From positions 248,001 through 312,000 of the forward strand of contig NZ_QLLY01000002.1 of assembly GCF_003259365.1 (NCBI RefSeq): a DNA stretch of 64,000 nucleotides. Reading direction: 5' to 3'. Positions 1 to 8,972 of this stretch are shown piece after piece (position 1 is the stretch's first letter; each line of letters starts with the position of its first letter). This DNA comes from Streptomyces sp. PsTaAH-137. GTDB taxonomy: Bacteria > Actinomycetota > Actinomycetes > Streptomycetales > Streptomycetaceae. The notes beneath the pieces were generated by a model, which was not told where the DNA came from, made no database searches, and was given only the letters and a program-made list of their open reading frames with translations. Made by a program: the position numbers and the translations under genes.

Positions 1-553
1 GGTCGCGGAGCAGGACGACGCCGGAGAGCGGCACCAGGGCCAGCGCGCCGAACATCGTGTTGCGGATCAGCTTGCGACGGCCGAACTGCGACTCGCGCGC
101 GCCGTCGGCGAAGTCCGACAGGACCTGCGCCTTGACGTCGGGCTCGGCCTCGATCGGGTGACGCTCGGAGGCGATCTCGACGTCCGACATCAGGGTGCGG
201 GCCCAGTGGACCGCGCCCGCGCCGATGCAGAACAGCGCCACGCCCAGGGTCGTGCCCAGGGCGAAGTTGAGCGCGCTGATGTGCCCCATCGGGAAGATGT
301 AGACGATCTTGTGGGCGCTGATGGTCACGTACGACGCGATGAAGCCGACGGTGGCCAGCATCGAGATCGTGAACAGCATCGCCACGACGCGCTCGGACCG
401 CCGGGCGGCCCGCTCGTCGATGTCCTGGATCCGGTGCTCGTGCGGGGGCAGGCCCGGGTCGGCGAAGGGGTTGTCCTTCACCGTCTCGACGGAACCGTGT
501 CCGTCACCCTGCGCTGCGGGCAGGTTCTCTTCTGGAATGTCTTGGCTACTCAT
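1..553 (-). CDS. qcrA: Rieske iron-sulfur subunit QcrA of cytochrome bcc complex (C-terminus cut by window edge)
   Basis: Only the first 184 codons or so are inside the window. The translation starts MSSQDIPEEN and shows an acidic cytoplasmic N-terminus followed by three hydrophobic segments (about residues 57-80, 90-117 and 165-183). That is the three-helix anchor of actinobacterial QcrA, not the single helix of proteobacterial Rieske proteins. The Rieske 2Fe-2S domain must lie beyond coordinate 1. The ATG overlaps the qcrC stop by 4 bases (ATGA), so translation is probably coupled. In actinobacteria QcrA passes electrons from menaquinol to the diheme QcrC within the bcc-aa3 supercomplex of the plasma membrane. 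Confidence 0.93.
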   Translation of the reverse strand, partial: MSSQDIPEENLPAAQGDGHGSVETVKDNPFADPGLPPHEHRIQDIDERAARRSERVVAMLFTISMLATVGFIASYVTISAHKIVYIFPMGHISALNFALGTTLGVALFCIGAGAVHWARTLMSDVEIASERHPIEAEPDVKAQVLSDFADGARESQFGRRKLIRNTMFGALALVPLSGVVLLRD

Positions 554-1359
554 GACTTCTTGGCCTTTGCGGTCCGAGCGGCAACCCAGATGGCGACGGC
601 GATCAGGGCGCCGAGACCGAAGATCCAGGCGAACAGACCCTCACTGACCGGGCCGAGCCCGCCCAGCTTGAGACCACCGGGGCTCTCGGACTTGTCACCG
701 TTGACCGCGTCGAGGTACGCGATGATGTCCTTCTTGTTCTGCTTGGTCATCGTCGTGTCCGGGAAGGACGGCATGTTCTGCGGGCCGGTCTGCATGGCCT
801 CGTAGATGTGCTTCGGGCTGACGCCCTCCAGGCTCGGCGCGAACTTGCCGTGCGTCAGCGCGCCACCTTCACCGGTGAAGTTGTGGCACTGGGCGCAGTT
901 CGTGCGGAACAGTTCGCCGCCCTTGGCGACGTCCGCCCCACTCGGGTCGTAGTCCTCCTTGGTCGGCGTGACCGGACCGGCGCCGAGGGAGGAGATGTAC
1001 GCGGCGAGCTGGTCGATCTCGGCCTGCGAGTAGATGACCTTCTTCTTCGGGACCTGGGCGCCCGGCTGCTGGGCCGGCATACGGCCGGTGCCGACCTGGA
1101 AGTCGACGGCGGCGGAGCCGACACCGACGAGGCTAGGACCGTCAGTGGTGCCCTGACCGCCGGTTCCGTGGCAGCTGGCGCAGCCTACGGAGTACAGCTT
1201 CTTGCCCTCGTCGATGGCGAGGGACTGGGCGGTTTCATCGGCCTGCGCCTTGTCCGCGGGCGCGAACGCGGCGTACAGCCCCCCGGTGGCCGCCAGCGCG
1301 AGGAGTAGGACGACGACCGCCGCCAGCGGATGGCGTCGTCGTGCGGAGAGCTTTTTCAC
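550..1359 (-). CDS. qcrC: Diheme cytochrome c subunit QcrC of the bcc complex
   Basis: This 269-residue protein has an N-terminal membrane anchor (about 11-32), two cytochrome c folds with CXXCH heme sites at residues 60-64 (CASCH) and 155-159 (CAQCH), methionines downstream that could be axial ligands, and a C-terminal helix (about 241-261). Two covalent hemes on one anchored subunit are the actinobacterial arrangement, in which QcrC replaces a soluble cytochrome c and hands electrons directly to CtaC. The start is GTG. The gene sits between ctaE, 81 bases upstream, and qcrA, which it overlaps by 4 bases, so the three are very likely one operon. Confidence 0.96.
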   Translation of the reverse strand: MKKLSARRRHPLAAVVVLLLALAATGGLYAAFAPADKAQADETAQSLAIDEGKKLYSVGCASCHGTGGQGTTDGPSLVGVGSAAVDFQVGTGRMPAQQPGAQVPKKKVIYSQAEIDQLAAYISSLGAGPVTPTKEDYDPSGADVAKGGELFRTNCAQCHNFTGEGGALTHGKFAPSLEGVSPKHIYEAMQTGPQNMPSFPDTTMTKQNKKDIIAYLDAVNGDKSESPGGLKLGGLGPVSEGLFAWIFGLGALIAVAIWVAARTAKAKKS

Positions 1360-1440
1360 GGATTACCCCGGTGTCAGGATCTTCTGCGTCGGTGCTGCGG
1401 GAATGTTTCGGGTGCTTCGCCCGATGCTGCGATCTGCGAA

Positions 1441-2061
1441 CTACTTGATCAGGTAGATCGTGGCGAAGAGGCCGATCCATACGACATCGACGAAGTGCCA
1501 GTAATAGGACACGACGATGGCGGCGGTCGCCTGCTCGTGGGTGAACTTCCGGGCCGCGTACGTCCTGCCGAGGACGAACAGGAAGGCGATGAGGCCGCCT
1601 GTCACGTGCATGCCGTGGAAGCCGGTGGTCAGGTAGAACACCGAGCCGTACGGGTCGGAGGAGAGCGAGAGCCCGTCCTTCTTGACCAGCTCGGTGTACT
1701 CGAAGACCTGACCGCCGATGAAGATCGCACCCATGATGAAGGTGACGATGAACCACATCCGGAGCTTCTTCACGTCCCCGCGCTCGGCGGCGAACACGCC
1801 GAGCTGACAGGTCAGGGAGGAGAGCACCAGGATCGTGGTGTTCGTCGCGGAGAACGGAAGGTTCAGGCTGGACGCCATTTCCTTCCAGTGATCCGGTCCG
1901 GTCACCGATCGCAGGGTGAAGTACATCGCGAAGAGGGCCGCGAAGAACATCAGCTCGGAACTCAGCCAGATGATGGTTCCGACGCTGGTGAGGTTCGGTC
2001 GATTGACCGACGGGTGCGCGTGCCCGGTTTCTACTGTCGTTGCTGTCGCCACGACCGACAT
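1441..2061 (-). CDS. ctaE: Cytochrome c oxidase subunit III
   Basis: The 206-residue protein has five predicted membrane helices and the family pattern of subunit [20 protein letters not shown] in helix 1 and a C-terminal [10 protein letters not shown] segment. Subunit III stabilises the aa3 oxidase core. Its separation from ctaC/ctaD and fusion to the qcr operon is the usual actinobacterial layout and fits a bcc-aa3 supercomplex. It is the first gene of the ctaE-qcrC-qcrA run. The 185 bases between it and the divergent gene at 2247 should hold its promoter. No strong Shine-Dalgarno sequence is visible before the ATG. Confidence 0.95.
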   Translation of the reverse strand: MSVVATATTVETGHAHPSVNRPNLTSVGTIIWLSSELMFFAALFAMYFTLRSVTGPDHWKEMASSLNLPFSATNTTILVLSSLTCQLGVFAAERGDVKKLRMWFIVTFIMGAIFIGGQVFEYTELVKKDGLSLSSDPYGSVFYLTTGFHGMHVTGGLIAFLFVLGRTYAARKFTHEQATAAIVVSYYWHFVDVVWIGLFATIYLIK

Positions 2062-2246
2062 TATGTCGGTCGCTTATCTCGCCCTCACTCCGGGGGGTGC
2101 CGTTCGGAGTGTCTGGGTGGTGTGTCCAGCCCATATGGCCCATCGGAGGCGTGTGCGAACCGCTGTTGACGGGGTGTCGGGAGGAGTAGGCTCCGCGCCA
2201 ACGACGCCCGTAAGACGCCGATGTCTGCCGATGTCTCGGAGGAACG

Positions 2247-2648
2247 ATGCAGTCGACCGCGACGGTCCTGGTCTACAGCGACGACGCCAACACCCGCGAG
2301 CAGGTCCGGCTCGCGACCGGACGCAGGCCCGCGGCCGATGCCCCCGAGGTCCAGTTCATCGAGTGCGCGACGCTCCCCGCGGTCCTGAAGGAGCTGGACC
2401 GGGGCGGGATCGACGTGTGCGTGCTGGACGGCGAGGCCGTTCCGGCCGGGGGCATGGGGGTCTGCCGGCAGATCAAGGACGAGATCTTCCGCTGCCCGCC
2501 GGTGCTGCTCCTGATCGGCCGCCCGCAGGACGCCTGGCTGGCCACCTGGAGCCGCGCGGACGCCGCGGTGACGCTTCCGGTCGAACCGGTGGAATTCGCC
2601 GACGCACTGGCCGCCCTGCTGCGCTCACGGCTCGCCGTGGGGGCCTGA
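2247..2648 (+). CDS. Orphan receiver-like (CheY-fold) protein
   Basis: This 133-residue protein is predicted to be a single alpha/beta domain. It begins TATVLVYSDDAN, like the acidic pocket of a receiver domain, and has a conserved-looking CVLDGE segment at about residues 57-62 where the phosphoacceptor aspartate would be. There is no DNA-binding or enzymatic output domain. A GGAGGA ribosome-binding site lies 4-9 bases before the ATG. It is divergent from ctaE and convergent with the L,D-transpeptidase gene. Because the lysine expected near the end of a true receiver is not evident, this may be a pseudo-receiver. Its function is unknown, although its position inside the oxidase cluster is conserved in Streptomyces as far as I recall. 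Confidence 0.75.
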   Translation: MQSTATVLVYSDDANTREQVRLATGRRPAADAPEVQFIECATLPAVLKELDRGGIDVCVLDGEAVPAGGMGVCRQIKDEIFRCPPVLLLIGRPQDAWLATWSRADAAVTLPVEPVEFADALAALLRSRLAVGA

Positions 2649-2654
2649 CACGCG

Positions 2655-2689
2655 CCGACTCCCGTACGCGGTCCGCGTACGGGAGTCGG
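2655..2689. terminator. Bidirectional hairpin between convergent genes
   Basis: A perfect 17-base inverted repeat (2655-2671 with 2673-2689, one central base) starts a few bases after the receiver-like gene and ends 20 bases before the end of the convergent L,D-transpeptidase gene. There is no T-tract, as is usual for Streptomyces terminators. Confidence 0.75.
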
Positions 2690-2709
2690 AAGTCTCACAC
2701 CCGGGATGC

Positions 2710-3960
2710 TCAGAGTTCCGGGCTGAGCCGCGCCTGCTGGGCCGGGTCGGGCGTGTCCGTGGTGTTCAGGGCGCTGCCCTTGCCCCACTCCTTCCAGCCG
2801 AGGTTCCAGTCCCCGAAGCCGTTCCCGAACGGGTCCATGTCGTCGCCGTAGCTGTTCACGACCTTGACGACGTCACCCTTGCGGAAGGTGTCGAAGAACC
2901 ACTCGGCGTTCCCCGTGCTCATGCCGGTGCAGCCGTGGCTGACGTTCGCGGCGCCCTGGGAGCCGGTGGACCACGGCGCGGCGTGCACGTATTCACCGCT
3001 CCAGGTGACCCGGGTGGCGTAGTACACGGGCAGGTCGTACGAGTCCGACGAGCCCTCGGAGATGCCGATGCTGGTGCCGCGCATCCGGACGTAGTACTCC
3101 TGCCCGAGCACGACCTTGGTGCCGTTGCGGGTCTCGAAGCCGGGCTTGCCCGTGGTGATCGGGATGGAGTTGATCTCCTCCCCGTTGCGGTACACCGTCA
3201 TGTAGTGCGAGCCGGCGTCGGTGATGGCGACCATCTTGTCGCCGGTGGTGATGGTCAGCGGCTTGGACGCGCCGCCCCACAGCCGGTCGGTGACCTTGAT
3301 GCCCTGGAGATTGCTGCGGGCCGTGATGGTCGCGTGGGCGGGCCAGTACTCCTTGGGGCGGTAGTGCAGCTCCTTGCTGTCCACCCAGTACCAGGAGCCG
3401 TCCACGGCGGGCTTGGAGTCGACCTTCAGGGCGCGCTCGACGATGGCGCGGGCCTTCTTGTCCTTGACGGGCTTGTTCAGCTCGGCGACGAGCGGCTGGC
3501 CCACGCCGTACTTGCCCGCGTCGGGGCCGAAGGTGACCTTGAGCGCCTTCTCCTTGGACGGGTTGCCGGTCTCGAAGGTGAGGACCTTGCGGCCCTGGGC
3601 CCCGTCCTCGTCCTCGGTGGAGACGCGGACCGTGTACTGGGCCTCTGCGGCCAGCGGAGCCGTGGAGTGCCACCGGTGGCCGTCGGCGGTGAGTTCGCCC
3701 GCGACGTAGCGCCCCATGGCGTCTGTGGCGGTCACATCGGTGATGCGCGCCTCGTCGCCCTGTGCGGTGACTTCCAGCGGCTTGTCCGGATCCGCCTTCT
3801 TGGCTCCCACGGGCCCGCTGAAGGAGATCTGGCCCGCCGCGTCGTACGGCGCGGCGGAGAGCGGGTGCGAGGAGCTGCCGCAGGCCGTGAGGCCCGCACC
3901 GAGGGCCGCCACACCGAGGGTGCAGCCCAGAACCGTACGGATGCGCGGTGAGTGGCTCAT
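2710..3960 (-). CDS. L,D-transpeptidase lipoprotein (Ig-like plus YkuD domains)
   Basis: From the ATG at 3960 the protein has 416 residues. A lipoprotein signal ends in LTAC (Cys27). Ig-like regions follow, and then a YkuD catalytic domain whose SHGCTGMS motif holds the nucleophilic Cys, with an upstream His in HAAPW. This is the layout of mycobacterial Ldt enzymes, which form 3-3 peptidoglycan cross-links outside the membrane. An in-frame extension to a GTG or ATG at 3982-3987 exists. The only strong GGAGG lies directly against that upstream start and too far from 3960, so the start is uncertain. The gene is flanked by hairpins on both sides, so it is probably monocistronic. Confidence 0.9.
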   Translation of the reverse strand: MSHSPRIRTVLGCTLGVAALGAGLTACGSSSHPLSAAPYDAAGQISFSGPVGAKKADPDKPLEVTAQGDEARITDVTATDAMGRYVAGELTADGHRWHSTAPLAAEAQYTVRVSTEDEDGAQGRKVLTFETGNPSKEKALKVTFGPDAGKYGVGQPLVAELNKPVKDKKARAIVERALKVDSKPAVDGSWYWVDSKELHYRPKEYWPAHATITARSNLQGIKVTDRLWGGASKPLTITTGDKMVAITDAGSHYMTVYRNGEEINSIPITTGKPGFETRNGTKVVLGQEYYVRMRGTSIGISEGSSDSYDLPVYYATRVTWSGEYVHAAPWSTGSQGAANVSHGCTGMSTGNAEWFFDTFRKGDVVKVVNSYGDDMDPFGNGFGDWNLGWKEWGKGSALNTTDTPDPAQQARLSPEL

Positions 3961-4031
3961 GAACAGAACCGTATGAAGGTTCATCACCTCCGGCGCGGTG
4001 ATTGGGCCGCACGGGGCATGTCGGACACACG

Positions 4032-4071
4032 GAAGGGCCCGGACGCTCCCTCGGGAGTGTCCGGGCCCTTC
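4032..4071. terminator. Hairpin terminator downstream of ctaCDF
   Basis: Inverted arms GAAGGGCCCGGAC.. and ..GTCCGGGCCCTTC flank a TCGG tetraloop, with one internal mismatch. It lies 21 bases past the ctaF stop and before the L,D-transpeptidase gene, both on the minus strand. Confidence 0.8.
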
Positions 4072-4092
4072 ACGTACGGCAGTTCGGAACCG

Positions 4093-4491
4093 CTACTGGT
4101 TCTGGTTCTCGCCGCGGTAGTACTCGAAGACCCAGCCCCACAGACCGAACAGGATCACGGGGCTGGCGAAGTACAGCAGCCACCAGCCGAAGACGACGCC
4201 CAGGAAGGCGAGGGCGCCACCGACGGCCAGGGAGAGCGGCTGCCAGGAGTGCGGGCTGAAGAAGCCCACCTCGCCGGCGTCGTCCGCGACGTCGGCCTCC
4301 TTGTTGTCCTGCGCACCGGTGTCGACCCGCCGGGCCGTGAAGGCCAGGTAGTAGCCGATCATGATGCACAGGCCGAACGCCAGGAAGAGCGCCGTCGTAC
4401 CGGCCGGCTCCTTCGACCAGACGCCGTACACGGCCGCCATGATCAGGACGAAGAGGCTCAGCCAGATGAACATCTTGCCTTGGACCTTCAC
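4093..4491 (-). CDS. ctaF: Cytochrome c oxidase subunit IV (actinobacterial type)
   Basis: This 132-residue membrane protein has four predicted helices (about 8-25, 31-50, and a pair from 83 to 120) and ends in [11 protein letters not shown], typical of actinobacterial CtaF. It is the small fourth subunit of the aa3 oxidase found in the mycobacterial supercomplex. Its ATG overlaps the ctaD stop by 4 bases (ATGA), so it is the last gene of ctaC-ctaD-ctaF, and a strong hairpin follows it. Confidence 0.93.
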   Translation of the reverse strand: MKVQGKMFIWLSLFVLIMAAVYGVWSKEPAGTTALFLAFGLCIMIGYYLAFTARRVDTGAQDNKEADVADDAGEVGFFSPHSWQPLSLAVGGALAFLGVVFGWWLLYFASPVILFGLWGWVFEYYRGENQNQ

Positions 4492-6233
4492 TTGCCGGCC
4501 TCCTTGCCGCCAGCGAGGGCAGTGTCGCCCTTGGCCCCGTGTCCAGCGTTCTCCAGCTGGTCCAGAGCCGCGATCTCAGGGTGATGCAGGTCGAACGCCG
4601 GCGATTCCGAACGGATGCGCGGCAGGGTGAGGAAGTTGTGCCGCGGCGGCGGGCAGGAGGTCGCCCACTCCAGCGAACGGCCGTAGCCCCACGGGTCGTC
4701 GACCTCGATCTTCTTGCCGTACTTGGCGGTCTTCCACACGTTGTAGAAGAACGGCAGGATCGACAGACCGAGCACGAACGAGGAGATCGTCGAGATCGTG
4801 TTCAGGGCGGTGAAGCCGTCGGCCGCGAGGTAGTCCGCGTAACGACGCGGCATGCCCTCGACGCCCAGCCAGTGCTGGACCAGGAACGTGCCGTGGAACC
4901 CGATGAACAGCGTCCAGAACGTGATCTTGCCGAGCCGCTCGTCCAGCATCTTTCCGGTGAACTTCGGCCACCAGAAGTGGAAGCCGGCGAACATCGCGAA
5001 GACGACCGTGCCGAAGACGACGTAGTGGAAGTGCGCCACCACGAAGTACGAGTCGGAGATGTGGAAGTCCAGCGGCGGGGCCGCCAGGATCACACCGGTC
5101 AGACCACCGAAGGTGAAGGTGATCAGGAAGCCGATCGCCCAGAGCATCGGTGTCTCGAAGGACAGCGAGCCCTTCCACATCGTTCCGATCCAGTTGAAGA
5201 ACTTCACGCCTGTTGGCACGGCGATCAAGAACGTCATGAAGGAGAAGAACGGAAGCAGCACGCCACCGGTCACGTACATGTGGTGCGCCCACACCGTCAC
5301 GGAGAGACCGGCGATGGCGATCGTCGCGCCGATGAGGCCCGAGTAGCCGAACATCGGCTTTCTCGAGAACACCGGGATCACTTCGGAAATGATTCCGAAG
5401 AATGGCAGGGCGATGATGTACACCTCTGGGTGACCGAAGAACCAGAAGAGGTGTTGCCATAGGAGCGCGCCGCCGTTCGCGGCGTCGAACACATGGGCAC
5501 CGAACTTGCGGTCCGCCTCCAGGGCGAACAGCGCGGCCGCGAGGACCGGGAAGGCCAGCAGGACCAGGACACCGGTCAGCAGGACGTTCCAGACGAAGAT
5601 CGGCATGCGGAACATCGTCATGCCGGGAGCGCGCATGCAGATGATCGTGGTGATGAAGTTGACCGAGCCGAGGATCGTGCCGAAGCCGGAGAAGGCCAGA
5701 CCCATGATCCACATGTCGGCGCCGATGCCCGGCGAGCGGACGGCGTCCGACAGCGGGCTGTAGGCGAACCAGCCGAAGTCGGCCGCGCCCTGCGGGGTGA
5801 GGAAGCCACCCACCGCGATCAGCGAGCCGAACAGGTACAGCCAGTAGGCGAACATGTTCAGCCGCGGGAACGCGACGTCGGGGGCACCGATCTGCAGCGG
5901 CATGATCCAGTTCGCGAAGCCCGCGAACAGCGGCGTCGCGAACATCAGCAGCATGATCGTGCCGTGCATCGTGAACGCCTGGTTGAACTGCTCGTTCGAC
6001 ATGATCTGCGTGCCGGGACGAGCCAGTTCGGCGCGCATGAAGAGCGCCATCAGACCGCCGATGCAGAAGAACGCGAACGACGTGACCAGGTAGAGCGTGC
6101 CGATCGTCTTGTGGTCAGTGGTGGTCAGCCACTTGATCACGGTCGCGCCGGGGCGCTTGGGCCGGACCGGCAGCTCGTTCTCGTACGAGTCGTCTGCTGC
6201 CGCGGCACCCTGGGGTTCGTTGAGGATGCTCAC
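4488..6233 (-). CDS. ctaD: Cytochrome c oxidase subunit I
   Basis: Starting from GTG at 6233, 581 residues cover a twelve-helix heme-copper oxidase subunit I. His90 (FTMHGTIM) is a low-spin heme ligand. The GHPEVY segment carries the CuB His and the cross-linked Tyr, HH in WAHHMYV provides the other CuB ligands, and HFHYV carries the heme a3 and a ligands. An open frame continues upstream to 6407, but it lies inside ctaC, so the GTG overlapping the ctaC stop (GTGA) with a GGGAGA site is the better start. It is the catalytic proton-pumping subunit of the aa3 oxidase. Confidence 0.97.
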   Translation of the reverse strand: MSILNEPQGAAAADDSYENELPVRPKRPGATVIKWLTTTDHKTIGTLYLVTSFAFFCIGGLMALFMRAELARPGTQIMSNEQFNQAFTMHGTIMLLMFATPLFAGFANWIMPLQIGAPDVAFPRLNMFAYWLYLFGSLIAVGGFLTPQGAADFGWFAYSPLSDAVRSPGIGADMWIMGLAFSGFGTILGSVNFITTIICMRAPGMTMFRMPIFVWNVLLTGVLVLLAFPVLAAALFALEADRKFGAHVFDAANGGALLWQHLFWFFGHPEVYIIALPFFGIISEVIPVFSRKPMFGYSGLIGATIAIAGLSVTVWAHHMYVTGGVLLPFFSFMTFLIAVPTGVKFFNWIGTMWKGSLSFETPMLWAIGFLITFTFGGLTGVILAAPPLDFHISDSYFVVAHFHYVVFGTVVFAMFAGFHFWWPKFTGKMLDERLGKITFWTLFIGFHGTFLVQHWLGVEGMPRRYADYLAADGFTALNTISTISSFVLGLSILPFFYNVWKTAKYGKKIEVDDPWGYGRSLEWATSCPPPRHNFLTLPRIRSESPAFDLHHPEIAALDQLENAGHGAKGDTALAGGKEAGK

Positions 6234-7189
6234 GTTGTCTTCGTCTCCCGGTTCTTCTCGTGCTCCGTCTGGGCGATGCCAGACGGGACGTAACCGGTCT
6301 GCCCCTTCTTCGCGAGGTCCTTGAGGTGCTGCTCGTACTTCTCCGGAGAGACGACCTTCACGTTGAACAGCATCCGGGAGTGGTCGACGCCGCAGAGCTC
6401 GGCGCACTTGCCCAGGAAGGTCCCCTCCTTGTTGGGGGTCACCTCGAAGGAGTTGGTGTGGCCCGGGATGACGTCCTGCTTCATGAGGAACGGAACCACC
6501 CAGAAGGAGTGGATGACGTCACGCGAAGTGAGGACGAACCGGACCTTCTTGCCCTTGGGGAGCCAGAGGGTCGGGCCGGGGTTGTTGGTCTGCGGGTTCC
6601 GCGTACCGGGGGTACCGACCTCGTAGACACCGCCGGCGTCGGCGGGGAAGTCCTTCTTGAAGCGCTCGGGGATACCCGAGAGCTCCTTGGAGGTCTTCGC
6701 GTCGCCGGACACGCCGGGCACGTTCTCGACGTAGTTGAAGCCCCAGCTCCACTGGTAGCCGACGACGTTGACGGTCACGTCCGGCTTGTCGGAGAGCTTG
6801 AGGAGCTTCGACTCGTCTCGAGCCGTGAAGTAGAAGAGGACCGACACGATGATGAGCGGTACGACCGTGTACAGCGCCTCGAGCGGCATGTTGTACCGCG
6901 TCTGCGTCGGAACCTCGATCTTGGTGCGGCTACGCCGGTGGAAGATGATGCTCCACAGGATCAGCCCCCACACCAGCACGCCCGTGGCGAGCGCTGCCGC
7001 CCACGAGCCCTGCCAGAGGGAGAGGATCCGGGGACCTTCTTCCGTCACCGGGGTGGGCATACCAAGACGAGGGAAGTCCTTGTATGTGCAACCGGTTGCG
7101 GTAACCAGGATCAGGCCCGCAGTCAGCACCTGCGGCAGCTTCCGCCGCATCGGGCGCCGCGACGAGCGGTCGGAGCCGTTGGGACTCAC
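6230..7189 (-). CDS. ctaC: Cytochrome c oxidase subunit II (lipoprotein)
   Basis: The GTG at 7189, preceded by GGAAGG at a good distance, gives 319 residues. A signal with a lipobox-like TATGC (Cys34) is followed by two membrane helices (about 56-76 and 97-116) and a cupredoxin domain. The CuA site is visible as the [12 protein letters not shown] segment with an upstream His in IHSFW. CtaC receives electrons from QcrC and passes them through CuA to CtaD. It is the first gene of the ctaC-ctaD-ctaF operon, and its promoter should be in the 342-base space to the divergent desulfurase gene. Confidence 0.96.
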   Translation of the reverse strand: MSPNGSDRSSRRPMRRKLPQVLTAGLILVTATGCTYKDFPRLGMPTPVTEEGPRILSLWQGSWAAALATGVLVWGLILWSIIFHRRSRTKIEVPTQTRYNMPLEALYTVVPLIIVSVLFYFTARDESKLLKLSDKPDVTVNVVGYQWSWGFNYVENVPGVSGDAKTSKELSGIPERFKKDFPADAGGVYEVGTPGTRNPQTNNPGPTLWLPKGKKVRFVLTSRDVIHSFWVVPFLMKQDVIPGHTNSFEVTPNKEGTFLGKCAELCGVDHSRMLFNVKVVSPEKYEQHLKDLAKKGQTGYVPSGIAQTEHEKNRETKTT

Positions 7190-7531
7190 GTAGCGCCTTC
7201 CCGAGAGTCTCGCCCGCGCTCTTTGGTTGGCTACGGCCGCCATCTCGCTGGTCGCTCGCCGCCCTGGCACACGGGCAGGGGTTTGGATGTTTATGCGGAC
7301 CAAACCCTACTGGACGCTATTTGGGGTCGCGCGGGGAGGGTGCCTAACGCGCCGCGGGTCACTCCGAAGGGTGGGATGTGGCTGCTCCAGGCGTTTCTGA
7401 CGGGGGGTCGGGGCGCCGTCCCGGGGTGGGGGTTTTGTCCGCTCGCGAGTGCGGGTTCGTCGTGGTTGCTCGCGCGGTTCGCCGCGCCCCTACAGGGCGC
7501 TTCGCCCAGCCGGCGTTCTAGCCTTCGCCTC
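7190..7531. other. Intergenic region between divergent ctaC and cysteine desulfurase genes
   Basis: These 342 bases contain no convincing reading frame. They should carry both divergent promoters. A degenerate copy of the dispersed repeat (GTTGCTCGCGCGGTTCGCCG, about 7461-7500) sits close to the desulfurase start. I saw no clear operator. Confidence 0.5.
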
Positions 7532-8917
7532 GTGTCGTACTTCGATGTGGCCTCGTCCGCTCCCCTGCATCCCGTTGCCCGGCAGGCCCTGCAGGCCTCC
7601 CTGGACGAGGGGTGGGCCGATCCTTCGCGGCTCTACCGGGAGGGACGGCGGGCCCGGATGCTGCTCGACGCCGCCCGCGAGGCGGCCGCCGAGGCCGTCG
7701 GATGCCGGACCGACGAGCTGGTGTTCACGCCGTCCGGCACGGCCTCCGTGCACACGGCGGTCGGCGGCGCACTCGCCGCACGTCGGCGTGTCGGGCAGCA
7801 CTTGGTGGTATCGGCGGTGGAGCACTCGGCCGTACTCCATTCGGCGGCGGCCCATGAGGGACACGGCGGTTCGGTGACCGAGGTGGGGGTCGGGCGGACC
7901 GGCGCGGTCCGCCCCGGCGCCTTCCGGGAGGCCCTGCGCGCGGACACCGCGCTGGCCTGTCTGCAGTCCGCCAACCACGAGGTGGGCACCGAGCAGCCGG
8001 TCGAGGAGGTCGCCGAGGACTGCCGGGCCGCCGGTGTGCCGCTGTTCGTGGACGCCGCGCAGTCGCTGGCGTGGGGGCCGGTGCCGGGTGCGTGGTCACT
8101 GCTGGCGGGCAGCGCCCACAAGTGGGGCGGGCCCGCGGGGGTCGGGCTGCTCGTGGTGCGCAAGGGTGTTCGGTTCGCGCCGCAGGGGCCCGGGGACGAG
8201 CGCGAGTCGGGGCGGGCGCCCGGGTTCGAGAACATCCCGGGCATCGTGGCCGCCGCCGCGTCGCTGCGCGCGGTCCGCGCCGAGGCCGCGGCCCAGGAGG
8301 CGCGGCTGCGCGAGTTGACGGACCTGATGCGGGCCCGGGTGCCCGAGCTGGTGCCGGACGTGGAGGTCGTCGGGGATCCGGTGCGGCGGCTGCCGCATCT
8401 GCTGACGTTCTCGTGCCTGTACGTGGACGGGGAGAGCCTGCTGCACGGTCTCGACCGGGCCGGCTTCTCGGTGTCGTCGGGTTCGTCGTGCACCAGCAGC
8501 ACGCTGACGCCCAGCCATGTGCTGCGGGCGATGGGTGTGGTGAGCGAGGGCAATGTACGGGTGTCGCTGCCGCTCGGGACGCCGGAGTCGGAGGTGGAGC
8601 GGTTCCTCGACGTGCTGCCGGAGGTGGTGCGGGAGGTCAGGGAACGGCTCGGGGCGCCGGTCGCCCTGGCGCCGGGGGACGCCGAGGCCGTCACCGTGGA
8701 CGCCCTGGGCCTGACGTGCCCGCAGCCCGTCATCGAACTGGCCCGGGCGATCGGGAAGGTCCGGCCCGGGGGCACCGTCACGGTCGTCGCCGACGACGAG
8801 GTGGCCGCCGTGGACATCCCGGCGTGGTGCTTCACGCAGGGCCACGCGTATGTGGGGTCCAGCCCGCGGCCCGACGGGGCCGTCGCCTACGAGGTCCGCA
8901 GAAGTACAGCCCCGTGA
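7532..8917 (+). CDS. Cysteine desulfurase fused to a C-terminal TusA sulfurtransferase domain
   Basis: The GTG start gives 461 residues. Residues 1-375 are an aminotransferase class V/NifS-like desulfurase. The PLP-binding Lys197 lies in GSAHKWGG and the persulfide Cys320 in SSGSSCTSS, with SANHEVGT and DAAQS also present. Residues about 385-458 form a TusA/SirA domain with the sulfur-accepting CPQP motif (Cys396). The fusion would let sulfur pass within one chain from the desulfurase Cys to the TusA Cys. From family knowledge this architecture is annotated in actinobacteria, but its sulfur acceptor is not obvious here. The last codons and stop overlap a dispersed repeat. Confidence 0.92.
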   Translation: MSYFDVASSAPLHPVARQALQASLDEGWADPSRLYREGRRARMLLDAAREAAAEAVGCRTDELVFTPSGTASVHTAVGGALAARRRVGQHLVVSAVEHSAVLHSAAAHEGHGGSVTEVGVGRTGAVRPGAFREALRADTALACLQSANHEVGTEQPVEEVAEDCRAAGVPLFVDAAQSLAWGPVPGAWSLLAGSAHKWGGPAGVGLLVVRKGVRFAPQGPGDERESGRAPGFENIPGIVAAAASLRAVRAEAAAQEARLRELTDLMRARVPELVPDVEVVGDPVRRLPHLLTFSCLYVDGESLLHGLDRAGFSVSSGSSCTSSTLTPSHVLRAMGVVSEGNVRVSLPLGTPESEVERFLDVLPEVVREVRERLGAPVALAPGDAEAVTVDALGLTCPQPVIELARAIGKVRPGGTVTVVADDEVAAVDIPAWCFTQGHAYVGSSPRPDGAVAYEVRRSTAP

Positions 8918-8970
8918 GGGGCGCGGGGAACTGCGCGCTCAGCCGCACAGCAGCCGCGCCCCTGGCGGGG
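8910..8970 (+). repeat. Dispersed GC-rich repeat, copy at a gene 3' end
   Basis: The core AGGGGCGCGGGGAACTGCGC is preceded by CCCCGTG and followed by a partial reverse copy (CCGCGCCCCTGGCGGGG). It begins inside the last codons of the desulfurase gene and fills the 55-base gap to the convergent kinase gene. It may double as a hairpin terminator. Confidence 0.8.
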
Positions 8971-8972
8971 CC

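Noticed and set aside
2710..3987. Upstream GTG/ATG start for the L,D-transpeptidase lipoprotein
   Set aside because: The GGAGG abuts the upstream start and the lipoprotein signal is normal in length from 3960, so I kept 3960 but noted the doubt.
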